Shown: positions 8,801-15,613 of the stretch, in pieces
How positions within the stretch are numbered: position 1 is the stretch's first letter
How the letters are laid out: the number at the start of each line of letters is the position of its first letter
Assembly: GCA_018693105.1 (NCBI GenBank)
Contig: JABHLN010000019.1
Location: forward strand, 1-45,523
Source: Desulfobacterales bacterium
Lineage (GTDB): Bacteria > Desulfobacterota > Desulfobacteria > Desulfobacterales > SURF-7
Direction of reading: 5' to 3'
DNA length: 45,523 bases
Notes under the pieces: generated by a model
The model's database searches: none
What the model saw: only the letters and a program-made list of their open reading frames with translations
Told to the model about the DNA's origin: nothing
Position numbers and translations under genes: made by a program

Positions 8801-9151
8801 CTTAAATCTGGTTTTTTCGATGATATATTCTGTTGCAAGTTCTTTGATAATTGGAACATCGGGGCATCGAGAAAGAAGTAGTTCAACTAATAATTTGCGG
8901 CCTTCAATAACAAGTTCAGACTCGGTATGAATTTCCATACCTTCCCAAATCGGATAGTTACAGGCTGTTACAAACCTGGATCTTCGACCGTCAAAAAGTT
9001 CTACTGTACATAAACGGCACATACCTGCGGGTTCTAACACTTTATGGTGACACAGGGTCGGGATTTTTACACCATATCTATCAGCAACCTGAATGATATA
9101 TTCTCCCTCTTCCCCCTGAACTTTTTTACCATTGAGTTTGAAAGTGACCAT
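5894..9151 (-). CDS. hdrA: NuoG-like / HdrA fusion, electron-bifurcation flavoprotein
   Basis: 1085 residues in five blocks. Residues 1-80 form a NuoG/HydA-type [2Fe-2S] domain with Cys34, Cys45, Cys48 and Cys64. Residues 125-185 hold two 4Fe-4S motifs (CILCGLCTRIC, CMACGACASFC). Residues 200-540 match the C-terminal part of HdrA (YIPYAQAVPNAP, CVGSRD, YCSSVCCMYAIKE) but lack its N-terminal FAD loop. Residues 545-1010 are a second HdrA unit with a complete FAD loop (VLGGGISGMTTALSLANQG), CVGSRNDERPYCSRVCC and a VFVCNCGINIGG start. Residues 1015-1075 are two C-terminal ferredoxin clusters. HdrA is the flavin-based bifurcation centre of heterodisulfide reductases; the NuoG-like head can dock onto the NuoEF-like pair. 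The missing FAD part of the first unit is encoded separately at 11663-12046. Confidence 0.92.
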   Translation of the reverse strand: MVTFKLNGKKVQGEEGEYIIQVADRYGVKIPTLCHHKVLEPAGMCRLCTVELFDGRRSRFVTACNYPIWEGMEIHTESELVIEGRKLLVELLLSRCPDVPIIKELATEYIIEKTRFKEENDDCILCGLCTRICEKMGSGAICLTGRGVEMEVDTPFQIQSDVCMACGACASFCPTGHITLEVINNRITNKNARLIPSEYDVGLQNRNPIYIPYAQAVPNAPVIDRETCIHFKTGECKVCTEYCGVNAIDHTQEDEIIEIDVGSIILAPGFQPFDPSKLDNYGYANFDNVMTSMEFERILSASGPTMGHITRISDNKEPKRIAWFQCVGSRDINNCDNSYCSSVCCMYAIKESVIAKEHAGDDLECSIFYMDMRTHGKDFERYYNSAKNEHGVKFIKSRVHTVIELPDSKDLEIRYADENGDIKTDIYDMIVLSVGLETRKETVELAKKLDIDVSKSNFATTSSFTPVSTSRDGIYVCGAFQGPKDIPQSVIDASAAASAAGELLSTSRNKLTKEKEKVPSLNVIGDRPRIGVFVCNCGINIGGVIDVPAVRDYAATLPYVEFVTDNMYSCAQDSQSAIVQLIQSKNLNRIVVAACSPKTHEPLFQETLTDAGLNKYLFEMVNIRNHNSWVHKDNPETATDKAKDLVRMSISKVALMKPLEEAELNVNQAAMVLGGGISGMTTALSLANQGYNTHLLERNEELGGQALNLFKTVKGEDIQANVSDLINEVKKKENIHIHLNTTLENVEGFVGNFKSTFVTDGQENCIEHGVAVMATGAYESQPVEYSYGNDPRILTSLELDKKLVDNDSSLSDLNSAVFIQCVGSRNDERPYCSRVCCTHSIENAIELKHRKPDMNVYILYRDIRTYGERELAYAEARKEGVIFISYKVDNKPVVEIKDGKLTVTVLDHVIGQSMELETDLITLASAIVPYRDEKLAQFFKIPMNDDGFFVERHAKLGPSEFATDGVFLCGLTHYPKPIDESIAHAKAAASRAVTLLARETINTSGTIAETEPGICSSCGVCVEICPYSAPSFIEADARMFPGKTQINPVLCKGCGLCVASCRSGAIHLNGFDNDEIFAQIFAVNE

Positions 9152-9168
9152 TACATTATCCCTTATAA

Positions 9169-11022
9169 TTACTTGATAAGTATTGCTTTAAATTTGCAGG
9201 CATCATAACAAATGCCACATTTTATACATTTATCCTGTTCCAACTGATGCGGTTCTTTCTTTTCTCCGGATATAGCATCCTGAGGACATTTTTTAGCGCA
9301 AAGACTACAGCCCGTACAAGCATTGTCATCAATTTCGTAATGAAATAAATTCTTACAAACACCGGACGTACATTTTTTATCATTAATGTGGGCATCATAT
9401 TCGTGCCGAAAATATTTAATAGTAGTAAGGACAGGATTAGGCGCCGCGGTTCCCAGACCGCAAAGAGAAAATTTCTGAATCAAGCTGCCTAATTCTTCAA
9501 GAAGTTCAATATCTCCTTGTTTTCCATCGCCATCACAAATTCTGGTGAGAATTTCAAGGGTCTGTTTTATTCCTTCACGGCAAGGATTACACTGTCCGCA
9601 TGATTCATCTTTAAGAAAATCTACAAAATAGCGTGCAATATCAACCATGCATGTGTCCTGATCCATGACAATCATTCCTCCGGAACCCATCATGGAACCA
9701 ACTTTAGTAAGTGCATCAAAATCAACAGGAAGATCCAGATAATTTTCAGGTATACACCCACCTGATGGACCACCTGTCTGAACAGCCTTAAATTCCTTTT
9801 TATTGGGAATTCCACCACCTATATCAAAAATTATTGTTCTAAGGGTCGTTCCCATCGGGACTTCAACAAGGCCGGTATTAACAACTTTTCCAACAAGTGA
9901 AAAAATTTTTGTTCCTTTGCTTTTTTCTGTACCAATATCAGAAAACCATTTTGCCCCTTTATTGATAATAACAGGAACATTCGCAAGGGTTTCAACATTA
10001 TTTAATGACGTGGGGTTTTCTCTGAACCCTTTCTCAACGGTATGTACATATTTTGCTTTTGGACGACCGGGTTTTCCTTCAAGAGATGCCATTAAAGCTG
10101 TTGATTCACCACATACAAAAGCGCCCCCACCTCTGCTGATTTTTATATCAAAATTAAAATCCGATCCAAGTATATTTTCACCTAAAAAGCCCATTAACCT
10201 GGCTTTCTCAAGCGATTTTTCTAAATTTTCAACAGCCAGGGGATATTCATGCCTCACATAAATATACCCATCGCTTGAGCCTATAGCTATGGCTTCAATA
10301 AGCATACCCTCAATAACACTATGCGGGTTTCCTTCCAGCAGACTTCTATCCATATATGCTCCGGGATCACCTTCATCTGCGTTGCATAGTACATATCTGG
10401 TACCTTCATGTTTACGGCATGTTTCCCATTTTATTCCTGCAGGGAATCCACCACCGCCACGGCCCCGTAGGCCTGATTCTTTAATTTCGGTAATTATTTT
10501 TTCAGGCTCCATATCGAAAAGGGCTTTCTCGAAAGCAAGATATCCGTCATATATCAAGTAGTGGTCGATATTTGTCGGATCGATTCGGCAATTGTTTCCA
10601 AAAATTGTCCTCTGTTGAAGTTTATAAAAAGGTATGTCTTTTTCATGAGAAATTCTTTTTTTTGTAACCGGATCCTTGTATAAAAATTTTTCGACAACCT
10701 CATTGTTGTTTATGGAATTAGCAATGATATCAGGAACATTCTCTTGCTTTACCTGTGGATAAAAAAGCCCCTCGGGATGAATGACCATAATCGGGCCTTT
10801 TTCACAAAAACCATGGCATCCGGTTAGTCTTACTTCAACATTATCCTCAATACCCTGTTTTGAAATTTCCTCCATAAGGGTCTTATGTACATTCGCGGTT
10901 CCATATGCACCGCAGCCAGATCCTGCACAGAGTGAAACTAATTTTTTTGTGCTATTCTTTTCTTCGGCCTGAAGTGATTTTCGGTGCTTATCCAGTGCAT
11001 CTCTATTCTCAAATTTTGCCAT
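9169..11022 (-). CDS. nuoF: NuoF/HydB-like NADH-oxidising flavoprotein subunit
   Basis: 617 residues, longer than classical NuoF and laid out like the B subunit of bifurcating [FeFe] hydrogenases. An N-terminal thioredoxin-like [2Fe-2S] domain (CAGSGCGAYG, TGCHGFCEKGP) is followed by the NADH/FMN core: GLRGRGGGGFPAGIKW, CNADEGDPGAYMDRSLLEGN and RGGGAFVCGESTAL. After this come the SLBB region, the N3-type cluster SCGQCNPCREG...SLCGLG, and two C-terminal ferredoxin motifs (CTGCSLCAKKCP, CIKCGICYDACKF). It would oxidise or form NADH and pass electrons to the adjacent HdrA fusion, which starts 17 bp downstream. No [FeFe]-hydrogenase H-cluster subunit is present, so the HdrA fusion takes its place. 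Confidence 0.92.
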   Translation of the reverse strand: MAKFENRDALDKHRKSLQAEEKNSTKKLVSLCAGSGCGAYGTANVHKTLMEEISKQGIEDNVEVRLTGCHGFCEKGPIMVIHPEGLFYPQVKQENVPDIIANSINNNEVVEKFLYKDPVTKKRISHEKDIPFYKLQQRTIFGNNCRIDPTNIDHYLIYDGYLAFEKALFDMEPEKIITEIKESGLRGRGGGGFPAGIKWETCRKHEGTRYVLCNADEGDPGAYMDRSLLEGNPHSVIEGMLIEAIAIGSSDGYIYVRHEYPLAVENLEKSLEKARLMGFLGENILGSDFNFDIKISRGGGAFVCGESTALMASLEGKPGRPKAKYVHTVEKGFRENPTSLNNVETLANVPVIINKGAKWFSDIGTEKSKGTKIFSLVGKVVNTGLVEVPMGTTLRTIIFDIGGGIPNKKEFKAVQTGGPSGGCIPENYLDLPVDFDALTKVGSMMGSGGMIVMDQDTCMVDIARYFVDFLKDESCGQCNPCREGIKQTLEILTRICDGDGKQGDIELLEELGSLIQKFSLCGLGTAAPNPVLTTIKYFRHEYDAHINDKKCTSGVCKNLFHYEIDDNACTGCSLCAKKCPQDAISGEKKEPHQLEQDKCIKCGICYDACKFKAILIK

Positions 11023-11053
11023 GGCCTTTAATAACCTCCATTAACCCATGCCG

Positions 11054-11536
11054 TTATGAGACATGTTTTTTGTATTCATCAATAACGTTCAAGGTACTTG
11101 AACGATCAAGTCCACCATGGGTGTCCTTATTGACCGTAATAACAGGACCTGAAGCGCAACAACCAATACAACGTACGGCTTCAATAGTGAAAAGGCCATC
11201 TTCTGTTGTTTCACCTTCCCTGATGTCCAGATTTTCTTCCAAAGCTTCAGTAATTTTTTCTGCACCACGAACATGGCATGCCGTACCGGTACAGACACTG
11301 ACAATGAACTTTCCACGAGGCTCCAAGCTTATTGTTTTATAAAAGGTTGCAACGCTGTATACCAAGCTTTCCCTTACACCTAGTTTTTCAACAAGAACAG
11401 GAATTACTTCAGGAGGTACATAGTTATAAATATCACTGATATCCTGCATAATCATCAGTAATGCTTCATGATCTCCTTTGTATTTTTCAATAATCTCGTT
11501 GACTTTGTCCCAGTCAATATTAACTGAAGTTTCCAT
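11054..11536 (-). CDS. nuoE: NuoE/HydC-like [2Fe-2S] subunit
   Basis: 160 residues, the normal length of the 24-kDa-type complex I subunit. Ligands of one [2Fe-2S] cluster are Cys82 and Cys87 (VCTGTACHVRG) and Cys123 and Cys127 (VRCIGCCASGP). The N-terminal helical part (ALLMIMQDISDIYNYVPPEVI) is typical of the family. It pairs with the NuoF-like protein 31 bp downstream to form the NADH module. It follows the Sec-HdrA fragment gene by 126 bp, a gap that holds a small hairpin. Confidence 0.92.
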   Translation of the reverse strand: METSVNIDWDKVNEIIEKYKGDHEALLMIMQDISDIYNYVPPEVIPVLVEKLGVRESLVYSVATFYKTISLEPRGKFIVSVCTGTACHVRGAEKITEALEENLDIREGETTEDGLFTIEAVRCIGCCASGPVITVNKDTHGGLDRSSTLNVIDEYKKHVS

Positions 11537-11624
11537 ATGTCCCTAACCCTTAAAATGTTATTTTAATACAATTAGCTGCGATTTATGCAGTGATATAAAG
11601 AACAAAGAAGAATTAACGGGGGAA

Positions 11625-11651
11625 GCCCTTTAGTAATTTTGTATTAAGGGC
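11625..11651 (-). promoter_or_regulatory. Hairpin between the HdrA fragment gene and nuoE
   Basis: GCCCTT (11646-11651 read on the minus strand) pairs with AAGGGC (11625-11630) around a 15-base AT-rich loop. There is no uridine run directly after it, so it is not a strong terminator. It may act as an RNA processing or attenuation point within the operon. Confidence 0.35.
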
Positions 11652-11662
11652 ATCCCGAAAAT

Positions 11663-12046
11663 TTAATTCTGTGCTACCTGTACCACCGGACAATTCTCTA
11701 CACAGAGACCGCATCCTGTACAGAGATCCATATTAATGCTTCGAGCACGTTTTTTTACTTTAACCTTGAAGTTACCTGCAGAGCCTTCTACAGACTCAAG
11801 ATCTGCATACGTAATAATTTCAATATTTAAATGCCGGCCGACCTCGACCAGTATTGGTGAGATAATTCACATTGCACAATCATTTGTAGGAAAGGTCTTG
11901 TCAAGTTGAGACATTATTCCACCTATAGAAGGCGATTTTTCTATAAGGTATACGTAATAACCGGAATTAGCTAAATCCAGAGCTGACTGCATCCCGGCAA
12001 TACCTCCACCAACAACAAGAACAGATCCGATTGCTTCTTTTGACAT
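11663..12046 (-). CDS. Selenocysteine-coded N-terminal HdrA half (FAD-binding fragment)
   Basis: Conceptual read-through of TGA at 11867-11869 gives 127 residues. The protein begins [20 protein letters not shown] (FAD loop), continues [18 protein letters not shown], has UGA at codon 60, then [20 protein letters not shown] and a terminal 4Fe-4S motif [13 protein letters not shown] before TAA. HdrA proteins have NDCSMCILSPKLVEVGRHPN here, so UGA stands at a conserved cysteine; HdrA is a known selenoprotein in some methanogens and deltaproteobacteria. Stems GGTCG/CGGCC with loop AGGT follow the UGA. A GGGAG ribosome site precedes the ATG. Sequence like this normally precedes the part with which the first HdrA unit of the 1085-residue fusion begins, so the two genes together make one HdrA. 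A decayed hdrA remnant is the alternative, but the retained motifs and first position in the operon argue against it. Confidence 0.88.
11836..11849 (-). promoter_or_regulatory. SECIS-like hairpin of the HdrA fragment gene
   Basis: On the minus strand, 17 bases after the UGA, GGTCG pairs with CGGCC (one G-U pair) around the loop AGGT. The E. coli fdhF SECIS apical loop also begins AGGU, and the distance is in the usual bacterial range. Confidence 0.65.
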
Positions 12047-12158
12047 GTTTATTCTCCCGAAACTTTAGACATTAACTAATATATTTATTGCGTTAGCATA
12101 AAATGTAAATTGAAATAATAGTCAGAATCAACAAATGACCATAAAAATTCAAATTCTT

Positions 12159-12188
12159 AAAATACAAAATAAAACTCTAAAATGTCAA
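12159..12188 (-). promoter_or_regulatory. Candidate sigma-70-type promoter of the redox operon
   Basis: On the minus strand TTGACA (12183-12188) is followed after 18 bp by TATTTT (12159-12164). The predicted start of transcription lies about 105 bases upstream of the HdrA fragment gene. The surrounding sequence is very AT-rich, so chance matches to the -10 box are easy; the perfect -35 box is the main support. Confidence 0.45.
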
Positions 12189-12315
12189 TATATATTATTT
12201 TTATTATTATACAATTGTGAATAATAAGAATAACAAATTAAACAACATGATAAGATTTAAATCAGGCTTTAAGCACTCCTTAATAAGATCAACACCACCG
12301 TGTTATAAAACAGGA

Positions 12316-12363
12316 ACAGGGTAGACAAAATTCCTTATATTCGGGATTATTTGCCTACCCTGT
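12316..12363 (-). terminator. Terminator-like hairpin after the dual-receiver regulator gene
   Basis: ACAGGGTAGACAAA and TTTGCCTACCCTGT form a 14-pair stem with one mismatch around a 20-base loop. It lies about 50 bp past the stop of the regulator gene at 12413 and separates that gene from the redox operon, which therefore needs its own promoter. No clear uridine run follows, so termination may be partial. Confidence 0.6.
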
Positions 12364-12412
12364 CTCTAATTAATTCTCTGAAGAACCGCTAAATTATTAT
12401 ATGGTTGTTAAC

Positions 12413-13645
12413 CTATGCAGCCAGCCTTAATGCTTTATCAGTGACATTTCGAATTTCATCTGGTGTAAAAGGTTTTGATAGATAATCAATTGCACCAATT
12501 CTGGCAGTTTCTACAGCAGTCTCAATACTTGCATATCCGGTAATAATAATTACTCTGGCATCTGGCTGGGTTTCCATAATTGCTTTCAAAAGTTCCAACT
12601 CCTTCACTCCAGGAATCCGTAAATCAAGAAGAATCAATTTATAAGAATGCAGGTTGATTTTTTCCATAGCTTCATCCTTAGTAAAGGCCTGTTCAACGTG
12701 ATGTCCCTTTTTGGTTAAAATTTTTCTGATATTGTTGTTGACGGCCACCTCATCATCAATCGCAAGGATATCCATAAAAGGAAGGTCGTCAATGTTAGTC
12801 TTTTGGTCCGGTTCCTTTTGTATTGGAGGGACTGGTAACTTTTTCAATTCTTCATAGGGTAGGAACGCAAAACCGTCTCTGTCCATATATTTTACATATT
12901 CAGCGCCAGTGACGGCAACGACTTCTTCATAGTCGAACGGCTGGTCAATTCCGATGAGTTTCTTTGCATCAAATTGTTTTGAGGCTTTACTTTTTTTCTT
13001 TTTGGCTTTTTTCTGTGGGCACTCATTCTTTTTGATACCACCTTTGCAGGTAGTCCCGAGTTTTTTATAGATATCACAGGTCATGTCACCCAATGAACAA
13101 TAATTTTCAATGGTTTCAGGTGGGGCGATCTTCACTTCCGGAATATTGGACCGTGTTAAACTGTTTGCATAATCGTCACTGGTGTATTTGACTACCTCAG
13201 CCCTGTCAAAAGGCATATCCACATCAATGATTTCTATAGCCTCACGTTCTTCAATTTTAGTGGGTATTTCAATCAATTCTCCGGATAGTGCCTTGTCTAC
13301 AGTTGTTCTTAGTTCATCCGGTGTAAAAGGTTTAGGAAGATAGTCCAGGGCACCTAAACGGATGGCATTCATGGCAGTATCTGTAGAGGCATATGCGGTC
13401 ATCATTACAGCTTTCACCAAGGGCCATTCTTTTTTTGCAAGTTTCAATAATTCAAGTCCGTTCATCTCAGGCATGATAACATCTGAAATTATAAGAGAAA
13501 AAGATTCTTTGGCCATTTTTTCCAGTGCCTCTTTGGCACTTTGTGCTTTAACTACCTCATAATTATTTTTTACCAGAATTTTTTCTACATTCAGACAAAT
13601 GTCCATTTCATCATCAACGACCATAATCTTTGCAGTATGTTCCAT
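12413..13645 (-). CDS. Dual-receiver response regulator with cysteine-containing linker
   Basis: 410 residues with two complete CheY-like receivers. The first (about 5-125) has Asp11, Asp12 and phospho-acceptor Asp55 (IISDVIMPEMNG) and ends KPFTPDELRTTVDKAL. The second (about 290-408) has acceptor Asp341 (ILLDLRIPG) and ends KPFTPDEIRNVTDKAL. Between them lie two similar segments (DMPFDRAEVVKYTSDDYANS and QPFDYEEVVAVTGAEYVKYM) flanking a cysteine stretch (NYCSLGDMTCDIYKKLGTTC, then ECPQKK) and a lysine-rich patch. No DNA-binding or enzymatic output domain is visible, so it may act by protein contact. A sigma-54 promoter lies upstream. Its position directly ahead of the Hdr operon suggests a redox-linked regulatory role (inference). 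Confidence 0.85.
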   Translation of the reverse strand: MEHTAKIMVVDDEMDICLNVEKILVKNNYEVVKAQSAKEALEKMAKESFSLIISDVIMPEMNGLELLKLAKKEWPLVKAVMMTAYASTDTAMNAIRLGALDYLPKPFTPDELRTTVDKALSGELIEIPTKIEEREAIEIIDVDMPFDRAEVVKYTSDDYANSLTRSNIPEVKIAPPETIENYCSLGDMTCDIYKKLGTTCKGGIKKNECPQKKAKKKKSKASKQFDAKKLIGIDQPFDYEEVVAVTGAEYVKYMDRDGFAFLPYEELKKLPVPPIQKEPDQKTNIDDLPFMDILAIDDEVAVNNNIRKILTKKGHHVEQAFTKDEAMEKINLHSYKLILLDLRIPGVKELELLKAIMETQPDARVIIITGYASIETAVETARIGAIDYLSKPFTPDEIRNVTDKALRLAA

Positions 13646-13706
13646 GACTTCCTCCTAAAATTTTTATAATATCGTGGTTTTAATTATTTTTTTATTAATA
13701 GAGAAA

Positions 13707-13722
13707 TGCAGGTTGTATGCCA
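13707..13722 (-). promoter_or_regulatory. Sigma-54 (-24/-12) promoter of the dual-receiver regulator gene
   Basis: On the minus strand TTGGCATACAACCTGCAT matches the -24/-12 consensus TGGCAY-N5-TTGCW at all but one position, with GG and GC exactly 10 bases apart. Transcription would start about 50 bases before the ATG at 13645. The sigma-54 activator gene lies immediately upstream at 14192-15613, which makes it the natural activator of this promoter. Confidence 0.8.
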
Positions 13723-14191
13723 ACATCATTAAATTTCAATATCATATTGTTTTTACAGAGTTTTATTTTATGGTAGTTGTATAGATGACGCAGTAGTGTA
13801 TTTTTATTTTATACACCTTCTCTATGGGAATTTCTTAAAAACAGGATGGAATTATTATTATGTTTCTACGGAATATTTATTCTCAGTTTTTCCTTTTCTA
13901 TAGTGGTTCACATAAATATGTTCCGATATGAGACCTGAATGCTGAATCTATCGGAAAGTTATTTTGAGAAACGTTATAAAAAATACATGTATTTTTTGAT
14001 TTTTTTATACGGGAGCATAATTGAAATAATGATTTTATCTGTAATTGTCATGGTGTATATAAATTATATACAGTGTATATTGAAATGTAGTTCAAAAAAT
14101 TTGTTAGTGTCAAATTACCGGTTTATAGGTGCTTTTTATCTAACCATTTGAATAAATAAAAATTGTAATTAGAGCGGATTTGGTGTGGTAT
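13723..14191. other. AT-rich intergenic region between regulator genes
   Basis: About 470 bp with no convincing gene. A 70-codon plus-strand frame at 13939-14151 is hydrophobic and rich in Ile, Tyr and Leu, as expected of AT-rich random sequence, and has no clear ribosome site. The region could hold activator binding sites for the sigma-54 promoter; I could not identify a clear dyad. Confidence 0.5.
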
Positions 14192-15613
14192 TTATTTGTT
14201 TTTATTACGGCGGGTAATACCGTGTTTCTTCATGAGTCCTTGGAAATTGGTACGCTGCAGCCCTGTCTCACGGGCAGCAATGGTTATGTTCCAGTTGTTG
14301 AGGGCAAGCGCATTTAAGATAAAATTCCTTTCAACTTTTTGCACAGCCAACTGACGGATTTCTTTTTTAAGCTTTTTCAGCTCGTCGTTTGTTCTGGGAA
14401 CATTTTCGATCATAGCTTCGATCTCACTGACTTCACCAAGAAGCGGAAGATCCTTCATAGTTACCTGGTCTTTTTCGCAGAGAATTACTGCCCGTTCGAT
14501 CATATTTTTCAATTCCCTCACATTTCCAGGCCAGCTGTATTCAGTAAGTCCGCTTACAGCCATATCATCAAAGCCGGTTATTCGCTTTCCCATATTTTGA
14601 TTGAATTGCTGTAAAAAATAGTAGGCAATCGGCAGGATATCTGTTTTTCGTTCATTAAGACGAGGAAGGTGAATGGGATAAACAAAAATCCTATAGTAAA
14701 AGTCCTCTCTGAATTTCCCATCTGCGACCATTTCTTCAAGTTTCTGGTTTGTAGCGAAAATAAAGCGGACATCCACCTTTTGAATGGTTGTGCCTCCAAG
14801 AGGCAAAAAAGTCCTTGTTTCAAGAAAACGCAGCAGCTTACCCTGAATTTCCATACTTATGTTGCTGATTTCATCAAGAAAAACTGTTCCTTTGTCAGCC
14901 TGTTGAAAAATCCCAATTTTGTCTTTATATGCCCCGGTGAAGGCACCTTTTGTGTGCCCGAAAAGCTCGCTTTCCAGAAAGTTATCTGTCAGTGTACCGC
15001 AATCCACTGCAAAAAAAACATTGTCCCTTCTCATGCTGTTGGCATGAACCGCTCTTGCAACCAATTCCTTACCTGTTCCGCTTTCCCCGTAAAGAAGGAC
15101 TGTGGAATCGGTGGTCGCTACTTTTCCGACCATACTGATTACTTTTTTTATTTTGTGACTGTTGCCGATAAGTTGATGAGAAATTGGTTTACTGCTTTTT
15201 TTTTCGAGCATCAGTTGTTGATTTTGTTTTAGAATCTGCCGATGAGCAAGAGCCAGCCGCACAACTGCACGAAGTTCATGTGGGGTGAATGGCTTAGGCA
15301 GATAGTCAAATGCCCCCATTTTCATTACCTCTACAGCAGACGAGACATTGGCATAGCCGGTCATGACAATAACAATTGTATCATTAAAACGTTCTTTTAC
15401 CCGGTTGAGGACCTCCATTCCGCCTAGACGGCTCATCTTAAGATCTGTAATTACCACATCAAAGTGTTTTTCTTCCATTAATTTCAACGCGTCATATCCA
15501 TTAAGAACAGACTCTACTTCGCAGTCAAGGCTCGACAATATCTTGGTGCAATTCCGGCAGATTAACAGTTCATCATCAATGATCAATATCGTTGGCAGCT
15601 GATCAATTGCCAT
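14192..15613 (-). CDS. NtrC-family sigma-54-dependent response regulator
   Basis: 473 residues in the standard order. The receiver (about 8-125) has Asp13, Asp14 and acceptor Asp57 (VITDLKMSRLGG). The AAA+ domain (about 150-375) has Walker A GESGTGKELVARAVH, the sigma-54 contact loop GAFTGA, Walker B-like GTVFLDEISN and arginine-finger-like WPGNVRELKN. A C-terminal Fis-type helix-turn-helix (about 430-468) ends in ARETGLQRTNFQGLMKKHGI. All elements needed to activate sigma-54 polymerase are present. Its start overlaps the end of the kinase gene by 11 bp, so they form a two-component pair. The nearest target is the promoter at 13707. Confidence 0.95.
   Translation of the reverse strand: MAIDQLPTILIIDDELLICRNCTKILSSLDCEVESVLNGYDALKLMEEKHFDVVITDLKMSRLGGMEVLNRVKERFNDTIVIVMTGYANVSSAVEVMKMGAFDYLPKPFTPHELRAVVRLALAHRQILKQNQQLMLEKKSSKPISHQLIGNSHKIKKVISMVGKVATTDSTVLLYGESGTGKELVARAVHANSMRRDNVFFAVDCGTLTDNFLESELFGHTKGAFTGAYKDKIGIFQQADKGTVFLDEISNISMEIQGKLLRFLETRTFLPLGGTTIQKVDVRFIFATNQKLEEMVADGKFREDFYYRIFVYPIHLPRLNERKTDILPIAYYFLQQFNQNMGKRITGFDDMAVSGLTEYSWPGNVRELKNMIERAVILCEKDQVTMKDLPLLGEVSEIEAMIENVPRTNDELKKLKKEIRQLAVQKVERNFILNALALNNWNITIAARETGLQRTNFQGLMKKHGITRRNKNK

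Noticed and set aside
12264-12281. Sigma-54-like site ahead of the redox operon
   Set aside because: Only the GG and GC dinucleotides have the right spacing (AGGAGT-N5-AAGCC); the other consensus bases are absent.
13939-14151. 70-codon plus-strand frame with a hydrophobic stretch
   Set aside because: No ribosome site and composition expected of random AT-rich DNA; could not be supported as a membrane peptide.
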